The notes beneath the pieces were generated by a model. That model was given only the letters and a program-made list of their open reading frames with translations, searched no databases and was not told where the DNA came from. Below are positions 1 to 10,918 of a DNA stretch of 64,000 nt, in pieces. The translations under genes were made by a program, and so were the position numbers. Location of the stretch: contig NZ_JAHEBV010000063.1 in the NCBI RefSeq assembly GCF_024642085.1, forward strand, positions 1 to 64,000, read 5' to 3'. Position 1 is the stretch's first letter, and each line of letters starts with the position of its first letter. The stretch comes from Novosphingobium sp. (GTDB lineage Bacteria > Pseudomonadota > Alphaproteobacteria > Sphingomonadales > Sphingomonadaceae).

Positions 1-1
1 C

Positions 2-256
2 GACTATAAGAAGCTCGGCGTGGAGCCAGAGAAATTGACCAATTGGGTGGCGGCCAAGGGCACCGATATGGTACTCAACAAGCGCGGGACGACATTTCGC
101 CAGCTCGATGATGCCGACAAAGCGGAGATCGACGATGCCAAAGCCGTGCGGCTGATGGAAGCAAACCCGTCGATGATCAAACGCCCGATCGTAGAATATC
201 CCGGCGGCTTGCTGGTGGGCTTCACACCCCACGCATGGGACGCTGCGCTTGGTTAA
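2..256 (+). CDS. ArsC/Spx-family reductase-like protein (5' end outside window)
   Basis: The frame is open from the first bases and ends with TAA at 254-256, so only the C-terminal 84 or so residues are present. The end of the protein, with MVLNKRGTTFRQL, an acidic stretch, then MEANPSMIKRPIVEY and GGLLVGF, matches the C-terminal half of ArsC-like (YffB-type) thioredoxin-fold proteins, where the MIKRPI segment packs against the active site. The N-terminal CysX5-type active site lies upstream of the window, so arsenate reductase activity cannot be judged; many family members have no known arsenate role. It ends 12 bp before the pnuC-like gene and may share its transcript. Confidence 0.75.
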   Translation, partial: DYKKLGVEPEKLTNWVAAKGTDMVLNKRGTTFRQLDDADKAEIDDAKAVRLMEANPSMIKRPIVEYPGGLLVGFTPHAWDAALG

Positions 257-268
257 GGGGAGCGGGCG

Positions 269-841
269 GTGAACACGCTCGAAATCATCGCGGTTGTTCT
301 GGGACTGGCCAATATCAGCTTGTTGGTGCGGCGCAGCATCTGGAATTACCCCTTCGGCATGGCGATGGTGGCGCTATACGCCGTCATCTTCTTTCAGGCG
401 CGGCTTTATAGCGAGGCGGGCCTGCAGATATTCTTCTTTCTGGTGCAGGGTTATGGCTGGTGGCTGTGGGCGCGGGCAGGGGGAATGGAACATGCGGTTG
501 CGGTCCGCTGGCTTGGATGGCTCGCACGGGCCGCGTGGCTGGTCGCAATCGCGGTTATGGCAGCATTGCTGGCTACTGTGATGGGCCGCTTCACCAATGC
601 AGCCATGCCCTTTGCCGATGCCTCGATCACGGCGGGCAGTATCGCGGCGCAATTCCTGCTATCCTATCGCCGGATTGAAAACTGGGTGCTGTGGATCATT
701 GTCGATATCGCCGCGATTGCGCTGTATATTGTGCGCGACCTTCACCTAACTGCGGGGCTGTACGGCGCCTTTCTGGTGCTGTCGGTGCTGGGCCTCAGGG
801 AATGGATCAGGTCCAATAGCCAAAGCGGGCTACCAGCGTGA
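269..841 (+). CDS. pnuC: PnuC-family nicotinamide riboside transporter
   Basis: A 190-residue polytopic membrane protein starting with GTG. It shows several hydrophobic segments, a YPFGMAMVALYAVIFF helix near residue 30, and the aromatic motif QGYGWWLW near residue 65, typical of the ligand-binding helix of PnuC. PnuC proteins carry out facilitated diffusion of nicotinamide riboside across the inner membrane, with uptake driven by phosphorylation inside the cell. Its stop codon overlaps the GTG start of the next gene (GTGA at 838-841). That gene encodes a NadR-like riboside kinase, which strongly supports the assignment. Other vitamin-riboside specificities in the family (for example thiamine) are less likely given this partner. 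Confidence 0.85.
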   Translation: MNTLEIIAVVLGLANISLLVRRSIWNYPFGMAMVALYAVIFFQARLYSEAGLQIFFFLVQGYGWWLWARAGGMEHAVAVRWLGWLARAAWLVAIAVMAALLATVMGRFTNAAMPFADASITAGSIAAQFLLSYRRIENWVLWIIVDIAAIALYIVRDLHLTAGLYGAFLVLSVLGLREWIRSNSQSGLPA

Positions 842-1350
842 TCAGGGTCTGTTTCCATGGCGCGGAAAGCACCGGCAAGTCAGTGCTTGCGCGCAAGCTT
901 GCGGCTGAATGGGAATGCCCGCTGGTGCCGGAATATGGGCGCGCGTATGCCGAAAATGTCTCCACTGATTTCACGCCGGACGATTTGCTTGCAATTGGCC
1001 GCGAGCAGAACCGGCTGATGCAGGTGGCCTGCGCTGACAGGCCGCCGCTGGCCTTGCTCGACACCGATCCATTGATGACTGCTGCGTGGTCCGACATGCT
1101 GTTTGGCGATGTTCCGAGCGCGCTGCTCGCTTATGACAAGGCCGAGCTATATCTATTGTTTACGCCCGATGTGCCGTGGGTAGCAGATGGCACACGTCTG
1201 TTTGGAACGCACGAGCTGCGCGGCCAGTTTGCGGCAACGGCCCGCACCATGCTGGAACGTTCCGGAGTTCCATTTGAAACAATTACCGGTGGCTGGGCCG
1301 CGCGTGAAGCTCAGGTGAGGGCGGTCATCGCCCGGGCGCAAACGATATAG
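838..1350 (+). CDS. nadR: NadR-like ribosylnicotinamide kinase (P-loop ATPase)
   Basis: A 170-residue P-loop protein with a Walker A motif GAESTGKS at about residues 8-15 and a EYGRAYAEN segment shared with the C-terminal kinase domain of NadR. The helix-turn-helix and NMN adenylyltransferase domains of enterobacterial NadR are absent, so this is the stand-alone kinase form. It would convert nicotinamide riboside to NMN and so trap the substrate brought in by the PnuC-like protein whose stop it overlaps. The GTG start at 838 fits translational coupling. The last 40 bases overlap the convergent ubiG 3' end. Confidence 0.8.
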   Translation: MIRVCFHGAESTGKSVLARKLAAEWECPLVPEYGRAYAENVSTDFTPDDLLAIGREQNRLMQVACADRPPLALLDTDPLMTAAWSDMLFGDVPSALLAYDKAELYLLFTPDVPWVADGTRLFGTHELRGQFAATARTMLERSGVPFETITGGWAAREAQVRAVIARAQTI

Positions 1351-2060
1351 TTGAGCGCCAGATCGCCGGATAAATGCAGGCCCTTCAGCGGCGAAAACCC
1401 GATCCCTTGCGGCTCGCCAGCTTCCAGCCCGGCTTCTTGCAGCAACTGCGCAAGTTCCTCTGGTGTGATGAAATCTTCCCAGTGATGTGTGCCGCGCGGG
1501 ATCATGCCCACAGCTTCAGCGGCTTCGACCAGCAGCAGCCGCGAGCGGGCCGTGCGGTTGGGGGTGGAAAGGATCAATAGCCCGCCCGGTGCCAGCCGCG
1601 CAGATAATTGCGCGATGAAGGCCGGCTTGTCTGCAACATGCTCGATCACTTCCATCGCAGTAACCAGATCGAACTGCCCAAGGCCGCGCGCGCCCAGCTC
1701 TCCGGTCAGATAGCGAATATCGAGCCCGGATCCTTGTGCATGCGTGCTGGCTGCTGCCACATTTTCCGCTGCCGCATCGACGCCAGTCACCGCTGCGCCC
1801 AGACGGGCCAGCGGTTCGCACAGCAGGCCCGCGCCGCAACCGACATCGAGCGCGGACTTGCCCGCAAGCGGCCGGGCGCTCTCAGGATTGCCGCCCCATT
1901 GCAGGTCGATCGCCTCGCGAATATAGGCCAGCCGCACCGGACCCAGCTTGTGGAGCATGGCAGAGGACCCTTCAGGATCCCACCAGTCCTGCGCCAGCGC
2001 GCCGAAATGCGCCGCTTCGCTGGGGCGGATCGTTTCATTTGTTACAGTTGCATCGACCAT
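1311..2060 (-). CDS. ubiG: UbiG, ubiquinone biosynthesis O-methyltransferase
   Basis: A 249-residue class I SAM methyltransferase with motif I LDVGCGAGLLCEPLARLGA near residue 75, DLVTAMEVIEHV in the middle, and the UbiG-typical N-terminus in which HFGALAQDWWDPEG precedes the fold. UbiG performs both O-methylation steps of ubiquinone synthesis in the cytoplasm, as part of the Ubi complex. The length is normal for the family. It is transcribed divergently from lysC, with about 55 bp between the starts, and converges on the nadR-like gene with a 40-bp overlap. Confidence 0.92.
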   Translation of the reverse strand: MVDATVTNETIRPSEAAHFGALAQDWWDPEGSSAMLHKLGPVRLAYIREAIDLQWGGNPESARPLAGKSALDVGCGAGLLCEPLARLGAAVTGVDAAAENVAAASTHAQGSGLDIRYLTGELGARGLGQFDLVTAMEVIEHVADKPAFIAQLSARLAPGGLLILSTPNRTARSRLLLVEAAEAVGMIPRGTHHWEDFITPEELAQLLQEAGLEAGEPQGIGFSPLKGLHLSGDLALNYIVCARAMTALT

Positions 2061-2114
2061 GTTCCCTCCCTAACAGCGCGCGAGGACAGGTTCCAGTAAA
2101 GAGGCAACAGGGTA

Positions 2115-3395
2115 TTGGCCCGGATAGTGATGAAATTCGGCGGCACGTCGATGGCGGGGACCGAGCGTATCCGCCGGGTCGCCAATATCGTGCGGCGTCA
2201 GCAGGCCGCCGGGCATTCGGTGGCGGTGGTGGTGAGCGCCATGGCGGGCGAGACGGATCGGCTGGTCAATTTCTGCCGCGAGGCCAATGCGCTGTATGAC
2301 CCGGCCGAATATGATGTGGTGGTGGCCAGCGGCGAACAGGTAACTTCCGGGCTACTGGCTTTGACGTTGCAATCGCTCGGCTGCAAGGCGCGCAGCTGGC
2401 TTGGCTGGCAATTGCCGGTCAGCACAATCGAAGCTCATGCCAAGGCGCGGGTCGAGTCGATCGATTCTGCGGCATTGATTGCGGCGATGGAGGCGGGCCA
2501 GATTGCGGTCATTCCTGGCTTTCAGGGCGTTTCTGCTGACGGGCGGATCACCACGCTGGGCCGCGGCGGGTCGGATACTTCGGCGGTTGCCGTGGCTGCG
2601 GCGATCAAGGCCGATCGCTGCGATATCTACACCGATGTCGACGGGGTCTACACCACCGATCCGCGCATTGTGGCCAAGGCGCGCAAACTCAAGGCTGTGA
2701 CCTATGAGGAAATGCTCGAGCTGGCGTCGGTGGGCGCAAAAGTGCTCCAGACCCGGTCGGTCGGTTTGGCGATGAAGGAAGGCGTGCGGGTGCAAGTCCT
2801 GTCCAGTTTCATCGATGATGATGCCACGCCAGCGGATGAACTGCCCGGCACCATGATTGTCTCCGAAGAGGAGATGGAAACGCTTTTGGAGGATGGTGAA
2901 ATGGAACGCCAGCACGTTACCGGCATCGCGCATGACAAGAATGAGGCGAAGATCATTTTGACCCGCGTCCCCGACAAGCCGGGGGCGGTGGCGCATATTT
3001 TCGAACCGCTCGCCAATGCGTCGATCAATGTCGACATGATCATTCAGAATGTGGGCCGCGACAAGGGCGAGACCGACGTGACCTTTACTGTGCCGCAAAC
3101 CGATCTGGCCCGCGCGCAGGCGCTGCTGGAAGACCAGCGCAGCAATATCGGCTTCAACCGGATCATCACTGACAGCAAGATCGCCAAGATCAGTGTGGTC
3201 GGCGTGGGGATGAAAAGCCATGCGGGCGTTGCCGCAACCATGTTCAAGGCACTGGCCGAGCGCGCGATCAATATTCAGGCCATTACCACCAGTGAAATCA
3301 AGGTCAGTGTCCTGATCGACGAGGACGAGACCGAACTGGCGGTCCGTGTGCTGCACACAGCCTATGGGTTAGACGCGAAAGACGAAGCGGCGTAG
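2115..3395 (+). CDS. lysC: Aspartate kinase
   Basis: A 426-residue aspartokinase phosphorylating L-aspartate, the first step to lysine, threonine, methionine and diaminopimelate. The kinase domain begins with KFGGTSM and includes VVVSAMAGETDRLV, GRGGSDTSAVAVAAA and TDVDGVYTTDP. Two ACT domains follow (PDKPGAVAHIFEPLA near residue 285 and GMKSHAGVAATMFKALAE near residue 365), as in lysine- and threonine-regulated single-function enzymes. The TTG start at 2115 gives the usual MARIVMKFGG N-terminus and has a GAGG-like Shine-Dalgarno about 11 bp upstream; an ATG at 2130 is a less likely alternative. It appears monocistronic. Confidence 0.95.
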   Translation: MARIVMKFGGTSMAGTERIRRVANIVRRQQAAGHSVAVVVSAMAGETDRLVNFCREANALYDPAEYDVVVASGEQVTSGLLALTLQSLGCKARSWLGWQLPVSTIEAHAKARVESIDSAALIAAMEAGQIAVIPGFQGVSADGRITTLGRGGSDTSAVAVAAAIKADRCDIYTDVDGVYTTDPRIVAKARKLKAVTYEEMLELASVGAKVLQTRSVGLAMKEGVRVQVLSSFIDDDATPADELPGTMIVSEEEMETLLEDGEMERQHVTGIAHDKNEAKIILTRVPDKPGAVAHIFEPLANASINVDMIIQNVGRDKGETDVTFTVPQTDLARAQALLEDQRSNIGFNRIITDSKIAKISVVGVGMKSHAGVAATMFKALAERAINIQAITTSEIKVSVLIDEDETELAVRVLHTAYGLDAKDEAA

Positions 3396-3501
3396 CCCGG
3401 GCCAGGTGCTTCAAACACCCGATCCGCGAGCAGCGTCATGAGCGCCGCTTCGGGACCAATAGCTGGCGATATCTGACGGCTTGAAGTCACTGATATGCAA
3501 A

Positions 3502-3527
3502 GACCCCCGGCATCGCTGCCAGGGGTC
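3502..3527 (-). terminator. Hairpin terminator downstream of katG
   Basis: On the minus strand the sequence folds into an 11-bp stem, GACCCCTGGCA paired with TGCCGGGGGTC (one T-G wobble), closed by a GCGA tetraloop of GNRA type and followed by TTTGC. Read from the plus strand the same stem has one C-A mismatch, so it suits katG better than lysC but could serve both convergent genes. The roughly 200 bp between lysC and katG hold no convincing gene. Confidence 0.55.
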
Positions 3528-3600
3528 CCTTGCGACCCTAAGGTATGCCGTTCCTAGTTTACTGGTGGTGCGCCGTTTTTCAGACGTACCATCGTGCCCT

Positions 3601-5823
<2,223 letters not shown>

Positions 5824-5863
5824 TCACCCGCCATTACTCGAAACGATTAATAGCATCAGCATG

Positions 5864-5878
5864 ATCGGATAATCCGAT
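5864..5878. promoter_or_regulatory. Perfect 15-bp palindrome between katG and a flavoprotein gene
   Basis: ATCGGAT-A-ATCCGAT is a perfect inverted repeat with 7-bp arms. It has the ATC-N9-GAT form, a variant of the T-N11-A signature bound by LysR-type regulators. It lies about 86 bp upstream of the katG start and about 115 bp upstream of the divergent flavoprotein start. OxyR is the usual peroxide regulator of alphaproteobacterial katG, so OxyR binding is a reasonable inference, but no oxyR gene lies in the window. Confidence 0.4.
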
Positions 5879-5992
5879 TATTGACTCTGTTTGAAAACGG
5901 CTGACTTTGTGCCTTGTTCCGGCAAATCTGACCCGCTTGCCCCGGCGTCATGAGCGCCCTAATGCGCGGAACACAGATTTTCCGGAGTTTTC

Positions 5993-7003
5993 ATGACAGC
6001 TTTCCCCAAAACTTCCGCCCTGATGCAGCGCGGGAGTGATTTTCTTGGCAGCGAATATGCCATCTTGTGCGGCGCGATGAGCTGGGTGAGCGAGCGCAAT
6101 CTGGTGTCTGCGATCAGTAATGCGGGCGGATTTGGCGTAATTGCCTGCGGCGCGATGACGCCTGATTTGCTCGATACTGAAATCGCTGCGACCAAAGCGC
6201 TGACCGGCCGCCCGTTCGGCGTCAATCTGATCACCATGCATCCGGCACTGTTTGATCTTATTGACGTGTGCGCGAAGCAAGGTGTTACGCACGTCGTGCT
6301 GGCAGGCGGGATCCCGCCCAAGGGCAGTGTCGAGGCGATCAAGGCGTTCGGTGCCAAGGTAATCGTATTTGCGCCCACACTGGCGCTAGCCAAGAAGTTG
6401 CTGCGCTCTGGCGGCGACGCTCTGGTGATCGAAGGCATGGAAGCGGGCGGACATATTGGCCCTGTATCCACCAGCGTGCTGGCGCAGGAATTCTTGCCCG
6501 CACTGGCCGACGATCATCTGGTGTTTGTCGCTGGCGGCATCGGTCGGGGCGAGGCGATTGCGGGCTATCTTGAAATGGGCGCGGTTGGCGTGCAGCTTGG
6601 CACACGCTTCGCCTGCGCCAGCGAAAGTATCGCGCACCCAGCGTTCAAGAAGGCGTTTATCCGGGCTAACGCCCGCGATGCAATTACCAGTGTGCAGGTC
6701 GATCCGCGCTTGCCGGTGATCCCGGTTCGCGCGCTCAAGAACAAGGGCACTGAAGAGTTCACCGCCAAGCAGATCGAGGTTGCCCGTTTGCTTGACAGCG
6801 AAAGCATCGAGATGGGCGAAGCGCAGCTGCAGATTGAACATTTCTGGGCGGGCGCACTGCGCAAAGCGGTAATCGACGGGGATGTCGAAAACGGTAGTCT
6901 TATGGCCGGTCAGTCGGTCGGCATGGTCAAGCAAGAAGAACCGGTTGCAGACATCATCCGGCAGCTGATGGACGAGAGCGAAGCGGCCTTGGCGCGCCGC
7001 TAG
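5993..7003 (+). CDS. Nitronate monooxygenase / FabK-like FMN oxidoreductase
   Basis: A 336-residue TIM-barrel flavoprotein of the 2-nitropropane dioxygenase family. Characteristic segments are LCGAMSWVSERNLVSAISNAGGFGVI near residue 25, the FMN-phosphate region GGDALVIEGMEAGGHIGP near residue 140, and FVAGGIGRGEAIAGYLEMGA followed by GVQLGTRF near residue 185. Family members oxidise nitronates or act as enoyl-ACP reductase (FabK); sequence alone does not decide between these. The divergent arrangement with katG hints at a detoxification role. It converges on the PQQ-dehydrogenase gene with a 19-bp gap. Confidence 0.8.
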   Translation: MTAFPKTSALMQRGSDFLGSEYAILCGAMSWVSERNLVSAISNAGGFGVIACGAMTPDLLDTEIAATKALTGRPFGVNLITMHPALFDLIDVCAKQGVTHVVLAGGIPPKGSVEAIKAFGAKVIVFAPTLALAKKLLRSGGDALVIEGMEAGGHIGPVSTSVLAQEFLPALADDHLVFVAGGIGRGEAIAGYLEMGAVGVQLGTRFACASESIAHPAFKKAFIRANARDAITSVQVDPRLPVIPVRALKNKGTEEFTAKQIEVARLLDSESIEMGEAQLQIEHFWAGALRKAVIDGDVENGSLMAGQSVGMVKQEEPVADIIRQLMDESEAALARR

Positions 7004-7022
7004 GCCCCCGCCCTTCATCAGA

Positions 7023-9173
7023 CTATTTCATCGACGTCGTTTCCAGCGCCTTGTCCTCATTGGCGCGTTTGATCAGATACTGGCGGATTGCTTCGGCATC
7101 ATCCGGCGTCAATCCATCCTTGAAGGATACCATGCCATTGTGTTTGAGCGCGCCGCCCAGCACGATTGCCTTGATCGCATCAGCACTGGCAATCGCCCCT
7201 GAATGACGCAGGTCGGGTACCAGACCACCTGAGATCGCGGCATCGCCGTGGCAGACGACACAATAGCGCCCATAGAGGTCTGAGCCGAGTGCCACCTGTT
7301 CGGCCGTGCCGACAAACGGTGGCGGATCGAGCACTTGCTTGGCCATCGGCGGAATCGGCGGCAGCTTGGCAGTGCCGCCCAGCTTGAACACCAGCAAGCG
7401 GCTGATGTTGCGCGTAATGCCCGACTTGTTCACCACCGCGCCAGCCACCAGATCGTAAGCCCCGCCCCATCCGGCCAGCACAGCAACATATTGCTTGCCA
7501 TCGATGAAGTACGTCATTGGCGCAGCCACGATGCCCGTTTGCGACGGGAAGCTCCATAATTTGGCTCCCTTGTCGGCGCTGTAGGCGACGAACTGGCTTG
7601 CGGCATTGCCCTGAAACACCAGATTGCCAGCTGTTGCCAGCGTGCCCCCGTTCCACGGACCCTTAAGCTCTACCGACCAGACCTTAGCCTGTTTGACCGG
7701 GTCCCAAGCCAGCAGCGCACCAGTAGTCATCGCCCGCGCAGCTGCGCGGGCAGCCTTGTCCGCAGGGATGGCTGTTTTTCCCGCGTCGAGGCCAATCTGG
7801 TAACCAATCGCTGACGGTTTCCAGTCTGACTGCGCCAGATAAGCCTGCGCGACCTGATTGGTCGGAATATAGACCAGCCCGGTCTTGTCGCTCATGCTCA
7901 TCGGCTGCCACGTGTGTGCGCCCATCGCGCCGGGCAGCGAAATGAACGCCTTGCCGGTTTTTTCATAGCGCGCTTCCGGATTGATTGTCGGCTTGCCAGT
8001 CTTGGGATCAATCCCAGTGGTCCAGTTTTGGGTTGCAAATGGCTTCGCGTTGAGGAACTCGCCAGTCTTGGCGTCAAGCACGTAGAAATAGCCGTTCTTG
8101 GGTGCATGGAGCGCGACATGACGCTTCTTCCCGCCTATCTCCAGATCGGCGAGCATAATCTGCGCATCGCTGTCAAAGTCCCAGCGGTCCTCTGGCGTTT
8201 CCTGGAAGTGCCAGCGATAGGTACCGGTATCGGCATCGACCGCGACGACCGAGGCTGTGTAAAGTGCATCGCCAACACCGCGGTCAACCGCGTTCGGGTT
8301 CCACGGTTCGGCATTGCCAGTGCCAAACAGCACCAGATTGGTCTGCGGATCATATGTGATCGAATCCCACACCGTTCCGCCGCCGCCCAACTTCCACCAA
8401 TCGCCGCCCCAGGTCTTGGCGGCATCTTCCATGGCTTTGGCGTTAGGGCCTTCTTGATCAAAGCCATCGGCAGGGTTCCCGGGCACAGTGTGGAAGGTCC
8501 ACACCTTCCGGCCGGTCATCCAGTCGAACGCAGAGATTGAACCCCGTGCCTTGTATTCCGCCCCGCCAGAGCCGATCAGTACCAGCCCCTTGGCCACACG
8601 TGGTGCGCCGGTGATAGTGTAACTCTCCTGATCGGGAACGGCGAGTTTGGACCAGACCACCTTGCCATCAGACTGGTTGAGCGCCACCAACCGCCCATCG
8701 AGCGTCGCAATGAAGACCTTGTCACCATAGAGCGCAACACCGCGGTTGACCGCGTCGCAGCACGCCCGCACCACCGTTTCGCGCGGGACCTGCGGATCGT
8801 AGGACCATTTGAGCGCGCCGGTTTTGGCATCGTATGCGAAAACTTTTGACCATGCACTGGTTACATAAAGTACCCCGTCATGCATCAGCGGCGTGGCTTC
8901 CTGCCCGCGCGCAGTATCAAGATCGGCGAACCAGGCCAGACCCAGGCCGGCCACGTTCTTGTCGCTGATCTGGGTCAGCGGGGAATCGCGCTGCTCATCA
9001 TAGCCGCCGCCATAGGTGAGCCATTCATTGCCAACGCCAGCGTTGATCATCGCATCGGTAACACCTGTGGTTGCCAGCGATGGCGCTTCCGGAGTCCCTG
9101 GCTTGCTACAACCGCTGAAGGTCGCGATCATTGCCACTGCTGCGCTTGCTACGAACCATTTGCCCAATACCAT
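7023..9173 (-). CDS. PQQ-dependent quinohemoprotein alcohol dehydrogenase (lipoprotein)
   Basis: A 716-residue periplasmic enzyme: lipoprotein signal with lipobox ending FSGC near residue 21, an eight-bladed beta-propeller PQQ domain, then a C-terminal cytochrome c domain with the haem motif CVVCH near residue 640. The propeller shows the vicinal disulfide pair Cys-Cys (VVRACCDAVNRG) that packs on PQQ, and the WDFD motif carrying the family's catalytic Asp. Electrons would pass from PQQ through the covalent haem to the respiratory chain. The substrate is unknown; type II alcohol dehydrogenases use primary or polyethoxylated alcohols. No PQQ synthesis genes are visible. The divergent neighbour is a Tat-exported hydrolase. 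Confidence 0.85.
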   Translation of the reverse strand: MVLGKWFVASAAVAMIATFSGCSKPGTPEAPSLATTGVTDAMINAGVGNEWLTYGGGYDEQRDSPLTQISDKNVAGLGLAWFADLDTARGQEATPLMHDGVLYVTSAWSKVFAYDAKTGALKWSYDPQVPRETVVRACCDAVNRGVALYGDKVFIATLDGRLVALNQSDGKVVWSKLAVPDQESYTITGAPRVAKGLVLIGSGGAEYKARGSISAFDWMTGRKVWTFHTVPGNPADGFDQEGPNAKAMEDAAKTWGGDWWKLGGGGTVWDSITYDPQTNLVLFGTGNAEPWNPNAVDRGVGDALYTASVVAVDADTGTYRWHFQETPEDRWDFDSDAQIMLADLEIGGKKRHVALHAPKNGYFYVLDAKTGEFLNAKPFATQNWTTGIDPKTGKPTINPEARYEKTGKAFISLPGAMGAHTWQPMSMSDKTGLVYIPTNQVAQAYLAQSDWKPSAIGYQIGLDAGKTAIPADKAARAAARAMTTGALLAWDPVKQAKVWSVELKGPWNGGTLATAGNLVFQGNAASQFVAYSADKGAKLWSFPSQTGIVAAPMTYFIDGKQYVAVLAGWGGAYDLVAGAVVNKSGITRNISRLLVFKLGGTAKLPPIPPMAKQVLDPPPFVGTAEQVALGSDLYGRYCVVCHGDAAISGGLVPDLRHSGAIASADAIKAIVLGGALKHNGMVSFKDGLTPDDAEAIRQYLIKRANEDKALETTSMK

Positions 9174-9318
9174 CTCAGTCTCCCTAACGCGCCATTATTG
9201 GCGTCTACCGTTTCGCTGGTAATTTGCGAGGTGTTTTCGATCTTGTCCATTGCTGTGATTGGAAATCATTGCTCTTATGTTACCGGCGGTCAGTCTGCCC
9301 CAAGTTCAGGAGCCTTCC

Positions 9319-10227
9319 ATGTGCGATGAAAACACGATTTCCAATTTTACCCGCGATGGGGGTGAAACCAGCTTGTCAAACTGGCGTGAACAAGTGAACC
9401 GGCGGCAGTTTGGTGCGCTTGGTGCAGCAGGGGCCGCAGCAACCTTGGCTGCCTGCAGCAGGGTCGATAGCGCAGGAATGGTGGCGCAGCCGCCGTTGAC
9501 CGAAAGCAATGTGAAGATCACAACCGCTGACGGCACGATGGACGCCTTTTTCGTTCACCCTTCAACTGGTACTCATCCTGCTGTCATTTGCTGGCCCGAT
9601 ATTGCCGGGCTGCGTGATGCGTTCAAGATGATGGCGCGGCGCACAGCCGCGCAGGGTTATGCAGTTCTCGTTGCCAATCCCTATTACCGCGATGTTCCCG
9701 CACCGCAATTTGCCGACTTTGGCGCGTTCATGACCAATGGCGGTTTTCAGCAGGTCGGGCCGTGGCGCGCCAGGCTCACTGCCACCGCGATTATGCAGGA
9801 TGCCGCAACGCTGGCTGACTGGTTCGATGCGCAGAGCGCGGTTGACAAGGACCGCGGGATCGGCACCGAAGGCTATTGCATGGGGGGGCCTTTCACGGTG
9901 TGGAGCGCCGCCGGCGTGCCCGGACGAATTCGCGGTGCGGCCAGCTTCCATGGCGGCGGCCTGGTCACGGAAGATCCGATGAGCCCGGACAAATTGCTGG
10001 TCAAATCACGCGCCAGCCACCTGTTTGCAGTGGCGCGCAACGATGATGCCAAAGCACCTGAAGTAAAAGGTGAATTGCGCGTTGCGGCGGAGGCTGCAGG
10101 CCGCCCGGCAGAGATCGAAGTTTACGATGGCGATCACGGGTGGACCGTGATTGACAGCCCGGCTTATGCCAAGGAAGCCGCAGAAAAGGCCTATGCCCGC
10201 AAAACGGCGCTCTACCAGAAACTTTAA
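9319..10227 (+). CDS. Dienelactone hydrolase-family protein, Tat-exported lipoprotein
   Basis: A 302-residue alpha/beta hydrolase. The N-terminus carries a twin-arginine signal NRRQFGALGAAGAAATLAAC ending in a lipobox Cys, so the product is probably folded before export and lipid-anchored. The nucleophile elbow is GYCMGG, with Cys as nucleophile as in dienelactone hydrolases, and the catalytic His is in DGDHGW. The start at 9319 is preceded by CAGGAG at good spacing; an upstream in-frame ATG at 9259 lacks this. It is divergent from the PQQ dehydrogenase, so both may act on the same periplasmic substrate. The native substrate is not deducible. Confidence 0.82.
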   Translation: MCDENTISNFTRDGGETSLSNWREQVNRRQFGALGAAGAAATLAACSRVDSAGMVAQPPLTESNVKITTADGTMDAFFVHPSTGTHPAVICWPDIAGLRDAFKMMARRTAAQGYAVLVANPYYRDVPAPQFADFGAFMTNGGFQQVGPWRARLTATAIMQDAATLADWFDAQSAVDKDRGIGTEGYCMGGPFTVWSAAGVPGRIRGAASFHGGGLVTEDPMSPDKLLVKSRASHLFAVARNDDAKAPEVKGELRVAAEAAGRPAEIEVYDGDHGWTVIDSPAYAKEAAEKAYARKTALYQKL

Positions 10228-10240
10228 GCCTGAACCGCGC

Positions 10241-10918
10241 CTATTCCTTGATCGCTGCCAGCTTCTTGGCGGTCACCAGTGTCTGGATTACAAACAGGAC
10301 CACAAACACCACGCCGACAATGCCGACGAACATGTCAAAGCCGCTTAATCCGCTGGTCATTCCGGCGTTGTGCGGCAAGGCCATCATCAGCAACGTCATT
10401 GCGATCAGCACGAAGCGCAATTCGGTTGGCCCGGCGGCAAGATAGGAAAGTTTGAATTCGCCAGTCACATGGGTCGAGAGGAAAGCGTGGATCGAAAGCA
10501 GCAGATAACCTGCCAATGTGAACAGCGCGACATCGCTGCGCACCCATGGGCTGAGGCCAATACCGCCCAGGATCAGCAGCAAGGTCAGCCCGTCGCAGCT
10601 ATGGTCAATGAAGTACCCGAACTTGGGCCGCTCAATCTTGCGAAACCGGGCAATGCTGCCGTCCAGCGAATCCCCGAACCATTGCACGCTGTACCCAACT
10701 ATGCACAGCCATAGCCAGTCGCGCGAAAAACCGCTAAGCGCATAGCCGGCAAAGATAATAACTGCGCCAATAACGCCAATCAACGTCAGCAAGTCGGGTG
10801 TAACCCAAGCGGGCAAGCGCGGGCAAATCCAGTTAATGAGCCGCCGCTCAGATGCCGCCAGAACATTTTGTTGGATCCGGTTAACCGGCTGCTGAACGTC
10901 AGAATTGGGTTTAGACAT
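10241..10918 (-). CDS. CDP-alcohol phosphatidyltransferase-family membrane protein
   Basis: A 225-residue integral membrane protein with the complete family signature D-x2-DG-x2-AR-x8-G-x3-D-x3-D, seen as DSLDGSIARFRK followed by GYFIDHSCDG. About five or six hydrophobic helices follow. Family members transfer a phosphatidyl group from CDP-diacylglycerol to an alcohol such as glycerol phosphate, inositol phosphate or choline; the acceptor here cannot be read from the sequence. The start at 10918 (MSKPNSD) is preferred to one 20 codons upstream, because the extra residues are Arg-rich and do not look conserved. Confidence 0.8.
   Translation of the reverse strand: MSKPNSDVQQPVNRIQQNVLAASERRLINWICPRLPAWVTPDLLTLIGVIGAVIIFAGYALSGFSRDWLWLCIVGYSVQWFGDSLDGSIARFRKIERPKFGYFIDHSCDGLTLLLILGGIGLSPWVRSDVALFTLAGYLLLSIHAFLSTHVTGEFKLSYLAAGPTELRFVLIAMTLLMMALPHNAGMTSGLSGFDMFVGIVGVVFVVLFVIQTLVTAKKLAAIKE

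Noticed and set aside
2352-3356. A 334-codon open frame on the minus strand opposite lysC
   Set aside because: It is fully antisense to a well-supported gene, His/Asp/Arg-rich with no recognisable motif, and arises from the codon bias of the GC-rich real gene.
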